From Candidatus Peregrinibacteria bacterium (GTDB lineage: Bacteria > Patescibacteriota > Gracilibacteria > UBA1369 > LOWO2-01-FULL-3): 15,973 nucleotides of DNA. Positions 1-6,292 of the stretch are shown piece by piece. The translations under genes were made by a program, and so were the position numbers. The notes beneath the pieces were generated by a model. It was not told the DNA's origin, searched no databases, and was given only the letters and a program-made list of their open reading frames with translations. Each line of letters opens with the position of its first letter. Positions within the stretch are counted from its first letter, which is position 1. The stretch covers positions 1-15,973 of the forward strand of contig JABJOK010000068.1 of assembly GCA_018664365.1 (NCBI GenBank). Direction: 5' to 3'.

Positions 1-730
1 AGCGTCAGAACATTCCCAGTACACTGCCTTCGCTTTTGGTGTTCCTCTACATATCTACGGATTTTACCCCTACATGTAGAATTCCATGTACCTCTGAATG
101 TCTCTAGCTTAGCAGTTTCGAATACGGTCTTAAAGTTGAGCCTTAAGATTTAATATCTGACTTGCTAAGCAGCCTGCGGACGCTTTACGCCCAATAATTC
201 CGGATAACGTTTGCACCTTACGTATTACCGCGGCTGCTGGCACGTAATTAGCCGGTGCTTATTCCTAAGGTACCTTCATAGTTATTCCCTCAGAAAAGCA
301 GTTTACAACCCGAAAGCCTTCATCCTGCACGCGGTGTCGCTCCATCAGACTTTCGTCCATTGTGGAAGATTCTTTACTGCTGCCTCCCGTAGGAGTGGGA
401 ACCGTGTCTCAGTTTCCCTCTGACTGATCATCCTCTCAGACCAGTTACCCGTCATAGTCTTGGTGAGCCGTTACCTCACCAACAAACTGATAGGCCGCAG
501 GCACCTCTCGCACCGCAAAAGCTTTACTCTTACGAGACCATCCGGTATTAGCACCTATTTCTAGATGTTATCCCTGAGTGCGAGGTAGTTACCAACGTGT
601 TACTCAGCCGTCCGCCGCTCCCTGCACCTCACCTATAAACGAATTATAGACAAAGTGCAGGGCGCTCGACTTGCATGTATTATACATACCGCCAGCGTTA
701 ACCCTGAGCCAGGATCAAACTCTTCGTTAA
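1..730 (-). rRNA. rrs: 16S ribosomal RNA, 5' half (partial)
   Basis: On the minus strand this holds the conserved 16S signatures in order. They are AGAGTTTGATCCTGGCTCAG near the 5' end (about 704-723), the ACTCCTACGGGAGGCAGCAG block near 377-396, and the 530-loop CAGCCGCGGTAATACG near 219-234. By alignment from memory to E. coli, the mature 5' end falls near 730 and the window edge cuts the gene near E. coli position 730, so about half the gene is present. Helix 6 is long, with CCCTGCAC/GTGCAGGG arms and an inner CTATAA-TTCG-TTATAG hairpin. The stretch CTTCCACAATGG in the V3 region and the short V3 stem point to a CPR-type lineage, but phylum placement is inference. Confidence 0.97.
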
Positions 731-745
731 AAAAAAAGTTTGTGA

Positions 746-765
746 CTCACAATTAACATTGTGAG
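746..765 (-). other. Leader hairpin just upstream of 16S
   Basis: A perfect inverted repeat CTCACAAT / ATTGTGAG with a 4-nt loop lies 16 nt upstream of the 16S 5' end. In the transcript it is followed by a run of nine U (729-737) that abuts the mature end. It could be a processing stem or part of the leader fold. It also resembles a weak intrinsic terminator, which would be odd directly before 16S. Confidence 0.5.
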
Positions 766-807
766 AAATAATTTAAAATAAAACTCAAATTTCTCTATTG
801 CGTACTA

Positions 808-840
808 GATGTTAAAGGTCTAAGCAAGGCCCGAAGGCCT
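808..840 (-). promoter_or_regulatory. rRNA leader hairpin plus boxA-like antitermination site
   Basis: Just downstream of the predicted rRNA start, the minus-strand RNA can form AGGCC-UUCG-GGCCU (827-840), a perfect 5-bp stem closed by a C(UUCG)G tetraloop. It is followed at 808-820 by GACCTTTAACATC, which contains the CTTTAACA core of the bacterial rrn boxA (E. coli TGCTCTTTAACA). A hairpin followed by boxA matches the boxB-boxA order of rrn antitermination leaders bound by NusB/NusE. The function is inferred from that arrangement. Confidence 0.55.
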
Positions 841-853
841 CTTAAGCAGAACC

Positions 854-882
854 AGTCTATTTAAAAGCACCCCCGAAGTCAA
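854..882 (-). promoter_or_regulatory. rRNA operon sigma70 promoter
   Basis: On the minus strand a -35 TTGACT (877-882) is separated by 17 nt from a -10 TAGACT (854-859). Transcription would begin near 847, about 117 nt before the mature 16S end. A second TTGACT lies upstream at 924-929, but the nearest -10-like boxes are poor or badly spaced, so a tandem upstream promoter is only possible. Confidence 0.65.
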
Positions 883-959
883 CACGTTTTTATCAAAATA
901 TCTAGGAAACAATTGCCCCAAAGAGTCAACCCCGAAAGGCTGATCAGAAAGCCATTTTT

Positions 960-968
960 TGGTATAAT
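960..968 (+). promoter_or_regulatory. clpP extended -10 promoter
   Basis: TGG followed directly by TATAAT (963-968) is a consensus extended -10 element. No good -35 is visible at 16-18 nt upstream, which is normal for extended -10 promoters. Transcription would start near 975, giving a leader of about 24 nt before the clpP ATG. An AAGGAG at 971-976 is too far from the ATG (22 nt) to serve as its Shine-Dalgarno site. Confidence 0.6.
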
Positions 969-998
969 AAAAGGAGTATTTACCTAATTCCAAAATAA

Positions 999-1637
999 AT
1001 GTCAGATCAAACAACAAGAAAAAATAGTGGAATAACTCCAATAACCGACTCAATTCTCGTTCCAACAGTGATAGAAAAAACACATCAGGGAGAACGAGCG
1101 TTTGATATTTATTCACGTCTACTTAAAGACCGAGTACTTTTCTTAGGCACAGGCATAGATAGCCACGTAGCAAATCTAGTAATTGCTCAACTACTATTCC
1201 TTGAAAATGAAGATGCAAAGAAAGACATTACTATGTACGTAAACAGCCCAGGAGGTCACGTAACAGCCGGTCTCGCTATTTACGACACAATGCAATACAT
1301 AAAGCCAGACGTTGCAACAGTTTGTGTAGGAATGGCAGCATCAATGGGGGCAGTACTTCTTGCTGGAGGAGCAAAAGGAAAAAGATTCGCACTTCCAAAT
1401 TCTGAAGTAATGATTCACCAACCACTTGGAGGAACAGAAGGTCAAGCATCAGATATAAGGATTCATGCAGACCACATTATAAAGACGAAAGACCGTCTTA
1501 ATAAAATGCTCGCACATCATACTGGTCAACCTCTGAAAATTATTGAAAAAGATACTGACAGAGATTTCTTCATGGATGCAGCAGATGCAAAGAAATACGG
1601 CCTAGTAGATGAAATTGTAAAGTCTCAGCCTAAATAA
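999..1637 (+). CDS. clpP: ATP-dependent Clp protease proteolytic subunit ClpP
   Basis: This 212-residue protein is the serine peptidase of the Clp complex. It forms two stacked heptameric rings that degrade proteins unfolded by ClpX- or ClpA/C-type ATPases in the cytoplasm. The catalytic triad is visible: Ser115 in GMAASMGA, His140 in VMIHQP and Asp185 in EKDTDRDFF. The oxyanion region VNSPGGHVTAG (81-91) and the closing GLVDEIV are also typical. Length matches the family (about 195-210 residues). The ATG at 999 is the first possible in-frame start, because a TAA lies just upstream. Alone under its own extended -10 promoter, the gene ends convergently on rimK with an 8-bp overlap. No Clp ATPase gene is in the window. 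Confidence 0.97.
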   Translation: MSDQTTRKNSGITPITDSILVPTVIEKTHQGERAFDIYSRLLKDRVLFLGTGIDSHVANLVIAQLLFLENEDAKKDITMYVNSPGGHVTAGLAIYDTMQYIKPDVATVCVGMAASMGAVLLAGGAKGKRFALPNSEVMIHQPLGGTEGQASDIRIHADHIIKTKDRLNKMLAHHTGQPLKIIEKDTDRDFFMDAADAKKYGLVDEIVKSQPK

Positions 1638-2532
1638 CATGCTGCTTATGCTTCTCAGCATATTCAATAGCATATTCAACGATAGCTCCAGCTATACTTA
1701 TTCCTGTTGATCTTTCTAATTCCTTAAATCCAGGATTAGAATTAACCTCAAGAACAAGTGGCCCCTCTTTTGAACGCATTATATCAACACCTCCATAGTG
1801 AAGGCCGATTGCCTGAATTGAACGTAACGCAATAGTTGCCTCTTCCTCTGTAATAACAACAGTCTTACCTATTCCACCGAGTTCTATATTTGATCTAAAC
1901 TCCCCTTTCTGAGCCTCTCTCATCATGGCTCCCACAACTTTTCCATTAACAACAAAAACTCTCATATCTTGTCCCTTTGAGTATTTTACATATTGCTGAA
2001 GCAAGTACATTGGCTTGTCTCACAAAAGAGCAGATTTAAGAGCTCTCATGCTTTCGATAATAGTCACGCCATTTCCAAATGAACCAACCGGTTGTTTAAC
2101 AATAAGAGGAAATCCTCCTACCAATCTTGCAGACTGCTTAAGATCGTCAGGTCGACTCACAAACACTGTCTTTGGAATCGGAATATCAAACTTATCTAAA
2201 ATTTGCATCGTCTTAACCTTATTTTTTGCATGCAAAATAGGATCAAATTCATTGAATAAGAGAATTCCAGCCATTTGCATCTGCTCAATCAGGGCAGCAT
2301 GAAGATCCACATTTTTCAAAATACCAGGCCTAGTAATTACTACATCATATTTTGGAAAAGGTTTTCCATCATAAAGAAGCCAGGGCGACTTTTTATCATA
2401 AACCATTTGGAACCTTTTTGCTCTAAATATTCGAGCAGTATGTCCCATCGTACGTATAACTTTTTGCATCTCAAGTTCTTCAGCCGAAGCTCTATTACTA
2501 AGAGAGCGAAAAGACAAAATACCAATTTTCAT
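1630..2532 (-). pseudogene. rimK: RimK-like ATP-grasp ligase, interrupted by one in-frame TGA
   Basis: Read through one TGA, this frame gives a 300-codon protein, the same length as E. coli RimK, which adds glutamate to the C-terminus of ribosomal protein S6. N-terminal MKIGILSF, central ATP-grasp PLIVKQPVGSFGNGV and C-terminal MRVFVVNGKVVGAM, GEFRSN, GGVDIMR and LVLEVNSNPGF match the family, including metal-binding E and N residues in EVNSNPG. The TGA is codon 171 (2020-2022), between SALL and DKPMYLLQQY, a position aligning with a Gly in E. coli RimK (FRG-LNAH). Both halves are otherwise undamaged. The ATG at 2532 has AAGGA five nt upstream, one of few good SD sites here. An in-frame ATG four codons after the TGA could restart translation. 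A recent nonsense mutation, readthrough or a sequence error all fit; paralogues such as LysX or coenzyme F420/MptN-type ligases cannot be excluded. Confidence 0.85.
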
Positions 2533-2557
2533 ATTATTCCTTGTTAAAAGCAGCAGA

Positions 2558-2585
2558 ATTTTATCCATTAAAGTCACAAAGTCAA
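2558..2585 (-). promoter_or_regulatory. rimK sigma70 promoter
   Basis: Minus-strand -35 TTGACT (2580-2585) and -10 TAAAAT (2558-2563) are 16 nt apart. The predicted start near 2551 gives a leader of about 19 nt before the ATG at 2532. Confidence 0.6.
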
Positions 2586-2617
2586 GACTCACCACTTTTC
2601 ATAAGAATGATTTGTGC

Positions 2618-2623
2618 TAACAT
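2618..2623 (+). promoter_or_regulatory. Candidate -10 for the small lipoprotein gene
   Basis: TAACAT preceded by TGC makes an extended -10 (TGnTAACAT). No convincing -35 is seen. Transcription would start near 2630, about 17 nt before the ATG at 2647, a leader length like that of other genes here. The element is divergent from the rimK promoter. Confidence 0.4.
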
Positions 2624-2646
2624 TAAGTCACATTTAACAAAACAGT

Positions 2647-3198
2647 ATGAAGGCAAAAATAATTGGAACAATACTAACACTTTTAACTCCTATAATTCTC
2701 ACAGGATGTTTTGGAGAAGAAGCTCCCACAAGCAATTCTGCCGATCCGGGACCAGGAAAAGTAACCTATGAAAGTGAAAGCTACTTTATTTTTGTTCCAG
2801 AAGATTGGGAAATAATTGAAAGAAAGGATCTCCCCTCAGATGCTCCTGCAGAATTCCAAGTAGCATTCAAAAACAACGTTAAGCACGACATATTTACTGC
2901 AAGCACCGGAATCACACTTGATCTATTTATGAACGAAATTAGCTCTGAAGATTTTATGATCAACAGTAAGGCCGAGATAAAAAATGCAGTTGTTGATTAC
3001 GTTGAAATATCTGCTGAAGGCAACATCCTAGTATTTGAAGGTAAAAAATCAGCGATTGAACCAATTATAAGATTCAAGACAATCTATATAATGAGTGAAA
3101 AGGTTGGATACACTATTACTGCCGCCTATGTGCCAGACGAGGACGAAAGTGTTGTAAATATGACAGAGGAAATGCTAAACTCGTTCACGCTAAAATAG
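2647..3198 (+). CDS. Small secreted lipoprotein, unknown function
   Basis: The 183-residue product starts with a lipoprotein signal: charged MKAK, a hydrophobic core and the lipobox LTGC with Cys21 as the lipidated residue. A flexible Ser/Pro/Gly-rich stretch follows to about residue 38. The rest (VTYESESYFIFVPEDWEII to the end) looks like a compact alpha/beta domain. The FxVPEDW opening and the closing amphipathic helix before NSFTLK recall PsbP/DcrB-like extracytoplasmic lipoproteins, but this fold guess rests only on pattern. The gene is monocistronic or joined to tRNA-Cys, which begins 7 nt after its TAG stop. No Shine-Dalgarno site is visible. It should sit on the outer face of the cytoplasmic membrane. 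Confidence 0.85.
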   Translation: MKAKIIGTILTLLTPIILTGCFGEEAPTSNSADPGPGKVTYESESYFIFVPEDWEIIERKDLPSDAPAEFQVAFKNNVKHDIFTASTGITLDLFMNEISSEDFMINSKAEIKNAVVDYVEISAEGNILVFEGKKSAIEPIIRFKTIYIMSEKVGYTITAAYVPDEDESVVNMTEEMLNSFTLK

Positions 3199-3205
3199 AC
3201 TTCAA

Positions 3206-3281
3206 GGCGCCATGGCCAAGTGGTTAAGGCAGAGGTTTGCAAAACCTTTACTCCCCGGTTCGAATCCGGGTGGCGCCTCCA
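3206..3281 (+). tRNA. tRNA-Cys (GCA)
   Basis: A 76-nt cloverleaf with acceptor arms GGCGCCA/TGGCGCC, D-loop AAGTGGTTAAGGC, anticodon stem GAGGT/ACCTT with loop TTGCAAA (anticodon GCA), T-arm CCCGG-TTCGAAT-CCGGG, discriminator T and encoded CCA. It begins 7 nt after the lipoprotein stop on the same strand, so it may be processed from that transcript. Its last 18 nt are repeated 160 nt downstream. Confidence 0.96.
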
Positions 3282-3441
3282 TTGAAAAGTCGACGGCCTC
3301 CAGGTCGGCGAGTTTTCAAATTGACGTCAGTCAATCCAGATGAGAACCGAAGGTTCGATTCGAAAAAGAAGCGTAGCGACTATTTGAGAACTCAACCTCG
3401 GAGCGAAGCGAGAATGTGAGAGCATCCGGGTGGCGCCTCCA
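3264..3441 (+). repeat. Direct repeat of the tRNA-Cys 3' end flanking a 142-nt palindrome-rich insert
   Basis: The 18-mer ATCCGGGTGGCGCCTCCA occurs as the last 18 nt of tRNA-Cys (3264-3281) and again at 3424-3441. The 142 nt between the copies are dense in short palindromes. These are the hairpin at 3282-3319, ATTGAC-GTCA-GTCAAT at 3320-3335, GAACC-GAA-GGTTC at 3344-3356, then a TTGA-GAAC-TCAA hairpin and CTCGGAGCGAAGCGAG further on. The segment looks more G+C-rich than its surroundings and has no credible gene. It resembles an attL/attR pair left by integration into a tRNA 3' end, or a partial tandem duplication of the tRNA. No integrase is nearby, so the mechanism is open. Confidence 0.75.
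3282..3319 (+). terminator. Hairpin abutting the tRNA-Cys CCA, possible terminator
   Basis: The outer arms TTGAAAA and TTTTCAA pair perfectly. After a mismatch TCG pairs with CGA, and an inner GGCCT/AGGTC stem is possible. It begins on the base after the encoded CCA, so it could stop the lipoprotein/tRNA transcript and set the 3' processing site. The U run is inside the 3' arm rather than after it, which makes it an unusual terminator. Confidence 0.4.
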
Positions 3442-3459
3442 ATAAAAAATCCTCAAAGC

Positions 3460-3669
3460 CTAGATCAGGTTCAAGTATTCCCTTTCCACCTTCACCCTAG
3501 CCCAATCGGTCTTCCTCAAAAATGTAAGACTAGATTTAATAGAAGGGTTAGTATTAAAACAGCGAATATCAATCCGCCTCCCTAGCTCATCCCATCCAAG
3601 CTCTTCTACTAAAAACTCCAAAATAGTTGCCAACTTCACTCCATGCAATGGGTCGCTTGAATTATTCAT
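3460..3669 (-). CDS. VF530-family DNA-binding protein (DUF2132)
   Basis: This 69-residue protein matches the VF530/DUF2132 pattern from memory throughout: DPLHGVKLATILEFLVEELG, WDELGRRIDIRCF, then NPSIKSSLTFLRKT and WARVKVEREYL. The family is small and mostly helical, named after the Vibrio fischeri protein of known structure, and described as DNA-binding; its cellular role is not established. The full family length is present. The ATG at 3669 lies 11 nt after the stop of the cysteine-rich gene on the same strand, so the two are probably co-transcribed, with this gene last. No SD site is seen. The gene ends 18 nt from the second copy of the tRNA-Cys 3' end. Confidence 0.88.
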   Translation of the reverse strand: MNNSSDPLHGVKLATILEFLVEELGWDELGRRIDIRCFNTNPSIKSSLTFLRKTDWARVKVEREYLNLI

Positions 3670-3680
3670 GTATTAATATT

Positions 3681-5345
3681 TTAATAAACTTCCTTTAAGT
3701 AACATTTTTCACAAAATATTGGTTCCTCGCGCTCAGGAGAATAAGTGGTTTGAACTTTCTTTTCACACCTAGCGCATTCTCTATCCCATAATTTTCTAGG
3801 ATTTTTCAATGTTAACAAATCTAAATGTCTACATTCCGGACAATGCTTGGATACCGGGTATTTCAATTTTCTCAACAAACCAAGTTCCTGCTTCAGAACC
3901 TTGTAATTCCTTCCACACCTATCACATCCAAAAATACTATTAAGGATATCGTCAGTGACATCACCAATTCTTTCAGGAGGTTTAATGTCTACTTTTTTAT
4001 ATTCCATATGATCCTTCTCACGCCACCTCCATCCCCTATTAACTACTTCATCCTTTGTCATTGGATAATATTCATTCGCAACCGTTTCGTTATAAGCATG
4101 CAAAGATAATTCCGTCGGGAAAAATTCACCATACTCTTCATCCTCAAGCATTTTCTCGATAATTCGTCTTCTCAACTCCTTATACTCTTCCTCTGAATAT
4201 TTTTTATTTAGAATGCAGTTTTTCTGCTTAGAGTGAAATCCATCACATCCCAAGCTCTCCGTTAAGTAAAAACACGAATACAAATAATCGCTGTCATAAC
4301 TCACACAACTACAGAAGGTAAAACGAAGTAGATTATTTTTTTCTCCACCTGCACTTATCTCATAACAAAGTTGATTTTCTTTGTCATGCATGGACATATC
4401 CATGCAGTCTTTAGCCTCAACAGACTCAACCAGGTACTTACAATCTTCCAAATCAAAACAGTCGTAACACTCCTCTGAGTTCTTACAATTTTGTATATAG
4501 TCACCAGTACATTTCTCACAATTAATTTTATTCAAAGCCTTCTTGGGAATGGTCTTACTAAATTCCAAAAACTCATTTAATAAAACATCCGGATCCCCCA
4601 TCAGTTTCTCAGAAACTATCTTTTCATATTCATCCTTTGAGTACTGTTTGTTTTTTATACAGTACTTCTTTCTAGAAACGCTCGCACACATAAAACAATT
4701 CTCACATCCAGTTGAATCAGCAAGGTATGCACAGTCACGACAATTATTACAATTAATTAGATTACGAGATCCATAACATTTATTGCAATTAATACACGCT
4801 ATTAAAAGTTCAGAATGATCGATAAAATTACAATCAACACAATCTCTGGAATGCTGGCTCTTTCTGCAATAATAACAATCTTCAACACAATAACTCCCTG
4901 GACTCATATAAGTATTCTTACTCAATCCAACTAAGTTGTTGTATTCACAATTCTCATTATTAAGCTGAAGAAGATTCACCTTCGGAACCACCTCCATAAG
5001 TTCCTTAAATTGTTCAAAGAAGGAACGATCAAAATCGAAATCCATCCCATACTTCATAGGATCCCATTTATCAGACCACCAACACTCTCCACAATAAACG
5101 GGAAAAGAAACCTTATCATCAAATACTGCAATCATAGACTTCTTACACAAATCACAATTCTTTCTATATAGATTCCGCTCATTTCTAAAAACTAAACGCC
5201 TCTGATTTCTACAATCAGGACAAAATTTTGGAGAAGGAATCCCAAACTTCTTCCCATCAATATTAGGTGAAGCCTTTTTATAAAAATCCAAGTCCCCATC
5301 GGTAACCTCAAACTCATCTCCACATTGTTTGCAATTTTTCTCCAC
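3681..5345 (-). CDS. Large cysteine-rich zinc-ribbon protein with central Cys-ladder repeats
   Basis: The product has 554 residues with 45 cysteines, mostly in CxxC pairs. N-terminal pairs are C5/C8 with C42/C45, and C64/C67 with C85/C88 ending in ECWWSDKWDP. The middle (about 133-240 and 276-390) is a run of Cys-x2-Cys and Cys-x5-Cys steps such as NCNNCRDC and GCENCFMC. It falls in two halves, each closed by the same phrase: YCIKNKQYSKDEY at 228-240 and NCILNKKYSEEEY at 376-388. Two more ribbon pairs, C474/C477 with C502/C505 and C524/C527 with C545/C548, end the protein. No signal peptide or catalytic motif is seen. Metal binding is very likely, function unknown; I associate this family with CPR genomes. 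The start is GTG at 5345, because the first CxxC follows at once. The gene sits between a membrane-protein gene and a VF530 gene. Confidence 0.85.
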   Translation of the reverse strand: MEKNCKQCGDEFEVTDGDLDFYKKASPNIDGKKFGIPSPKFCPDCRNQRRLVFRNERNLYRKNCDLCKKSMIAVFDDKVSFPVYCGECWWSDKWDPMKYGMDFDFDRSFFEQFKELMEVVPKVNLLQLNNENCEYNNLVGLSKNTYMSPGSYCVEDCYYCRKSQHSRDCVDCNFIDHSELLIACINCNKCYGSRNLINCNNCRDCAYLADSTGCENCFMCASVSRKKYCIKNKQYSKDEYEKIVSEKLMGDPDVLLNEFLEFSKTIPKKALNKINCEKCTGDYIQNCKNSEECYDCFDLEDCKYLVESVEAKDCMDMSMHDKENQLCYEISAGGEKNNLLRFTFCSCVSYDSDYLYSCFYLTESLGCDGFHSKQKNCILNKKYSEEEYKELRRRIIEKMLEDEEYGEFFPTELSLHAYNETVANEYYPMTKDEVVNRGWRWREKDHMEYKKVDIKPPERIGDVTDDILNSIFGCDRCGRNYKVLKQELGLLRKLKYPVSKHCPECRHLDLLTLKNPRKLWDRECARCEKKVQTTYSPEREEPIFCEKCYLKEVY

Positions 5346-5353
5346 AAAATTAG

Positions 5354-5650
5354 TTAAAATATTTTAAACCACCAAATAGAATTCCAAAACATTGGTAACC
5401 AAGCAAAATTCCCATGAAATTCACATCCTCGATCATTGATCTCAAGAGCATAAGACAAAAATAAGAACAACAAACTAAAAAACAAAACATAATAAACACT
5501 TTTCCGCTTAAACCTCTTTCGCAAAAGAATCAAAACGATCAACAGCACCAATGGAACAAATCCAATCCCAATGATATAAAATTCAGGAGAATACATAGTA
5601 TTACATGCAACTACTGAAGGTGGCACTGAATGAGAGAAACGATCAATCAT
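5354..5650 (-). CDS. Small membrane protein, unknown
   Basis: The 98-residue product has two strong membrane segments, about 24-42 (FYIIGIGFVPLVLLIVLIL) and 52-68 (VYYVLFFSLLFLFLSYA). A basic loop RKRFKRK between them suggests it faces the cytoplasm, so both termini would be outside. The Trp-rich tail carries a Cys and ends WWFKIF. Its stop lies 8 nt before the GTG of the cysteine-rich protein, so it is probably the first gene of that operon. Start choice is uncertain: ATG at 5650 suits a candidate -10 about 26 nt upstream, while ATG at 5596 (residue 19) would begin just before the first membrane segment. I recognise no family. Confidence 0.65.
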   Translation of the reverse strand: MIDRFSHSVPPSVVACNTMYSPEFYIIGIGFVPLVLLIVLILLRKRFKRKSVYYVLFFSLLFLFLSYALEINDRGCEFHGNFAWLPMFWNSIWWFKIF

Positions 5651-5675
5651 CTGTCGCTATTAAATAAGCCAACAA

Positions 5676-5684
5676 ATGATACCA
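5676..5684 (-). promoter_or_regulatory. Candidate extended -10 for the membrane protein/Cys-rich/VF530 operon
   Basis: On the minus strand TGG-TATCAT forms an extended -10 (hexamer 5676-5681). The predicted start near 5669 gives a leader of about 19 nt to the ATG at 5650, in line with other genes here. The -35 is weak. Confidence 0.35.
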
Positions 5685-5763
5685 CCTATAAACCTACATT
5701 AAAAAACTTTTACCTTACTCAAATCTCCTGCCAAACTATTTTCAATTTGTCTTGTATAAAAAT

Positions 5764-5791
5764 TTGACTCACAAATCCAGTCAGCTATAAT
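5764..5791 (+). promoter_or_regulatory. Sigma70 promoter of the 132-residue membrane protein
   Basis: A near-consensus promoter: TTGACT (5764-5769), 16 nt, TATAAT (5786-5791). The start near 5798 gives a leader of about 26 nt. Confidence 0.75.
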
Positions 5792-5823
5792 TAACAACAG
5801 CCTTATTCCTTAATCCATTATCT

Positions 5824-6222
5824 ATGGAAAACGCTATGGCAATCGCCTACGTGATGGCCCCACTGTATTTAATCATGGGACTATCTTTCTTGTTCTACAT
5901 GAAAACGTGGCAAAAAATTATGGCAAAATGGTCTAAAGATCATTATCAACTTATTCCCCTAATGTTTCTATATCCTATAATAGGAATGCTCATTATTGGT
6001 ATGTATAACGTCTGGGAATTAAATGTTTGGATTCTAATTACAATCACTGGATGGGGAATGCTTCTTAAAGGAGCTATGTTCTTCCTTCTACCTGGACATG
6101 CATTAAAGAAATGGATGGAAATGGGAAAATGTCCAACACTAATGTATTTAGCAGGAATTCTCTCCCTAGTAATGGGTGGAGTTCTTGGATACTACGCAAT
6201 ATACCTGCCTATGATGGCATAG
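5824..6222 (+). CDS. Four-helix integral membrane protein, unknown
   Basis: The product has 132 residues and is almost wholly hydrophobic, with four likely membrane helices at about 6-26, 43-62, 69-90 and 105-130. Conserved-looking features are the GLSFLFYMKTWQKIM loop, HYQLIPLMFLYPIIGM, YNVWELNVW and GWGMLLKGAMFFLLPG. There is no signal peptide apart from the first helix and no recognised catalytic or transport motif. It has its own strong promoter and ends in a clear terminator, so it is a one-gene unit. An alternative start at Met5 is possible, but the ATG at 5824 fits the leader length. I know of no named family to which I can assign it. Confidence 0.82.
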   Translation: MENAMAIAYVMAPLYLIMGLSFLFYMKTWQKIMAKWSKDHYQLIPLMFLYPIIGMLIIGMYNVWELNVWILITITGWGMLLKGAMFFLLPGHALKKWMEMGKCPTLMYLAGILSLVMGGVLGYYAIYLPMMA

Positions 6223-6243
6223 TAATAAAAACATAAACAAAAT

Positions 6244-6275
6244 AAAGCCTTCAGAGAGATCTGGGGGCTTTTATT
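6244..6275 (+). terminator. Rho-independent terminator
   Basis: AAAGCCTTCAGA (6244-6255), loop GAGA, TCTGGGGGCTTT (6260-6271) form a 12-bp stem with two central G-U pairs and a GNRA-type loop, followed by TTATT. The G-U pairs work only in the plus-strand RNA (they become A-C on the other strand), so it is oriented to end the 132-residue gene. It separates that gene from the convergent methyltransferase gene. Confidence 0.85.
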
Positions 6276-6292
6276 ATAATATTCAAAAAAAC

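Noticed and set aside
924..929. Second rRNA promoter with TTGACT upstream
   Set aside because: The nearest -10-like boxes are poor (CTAGAT at 18 nt) or 19 nt away, so only the downstream promoter is called.
931..960. GGCT/AGCC hairpin followed by T6 upstream of clpP as a terminator
   Set aside because: The 4-bp stem with an 8-nt loop is too weak, and no gene ends there.
820..1116. Minus-strand frame over the rRNA promoter region and the start of clpP
   Set aside because: It covers promoters and the leader hairpin and is antisense to conserved clpP codons.
1639..1661. Inverted repeat ATGCTG/CAGCAT near the clpP-rimK junction as a terminator
   Set aside because: The stem is 6 bp with an 11-nt loop, there is no U tract on either strand, and it lies inside the conserved rimK frame.
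2020..2060. Selenocysteine at the rimK TGA
   Set aside because: Only a weak AAGC/GCTT hairpin follows, without a SECIS-like stem and loop, and RimK proteins have no known selenocysteine.
3237..3419. Open frame running from tRNA-Cys through the palindromic insert
   Set aside because: It starts inside the tRNA and encodes a low-complexity basic peptide made of the palindromes; no start signals.
3282..3441. CRISPR array
   Set aside because: Only two copies of an 18-nt repeat exist, and one of them is the functional tRNA end; no spacers of even length or cas genes.
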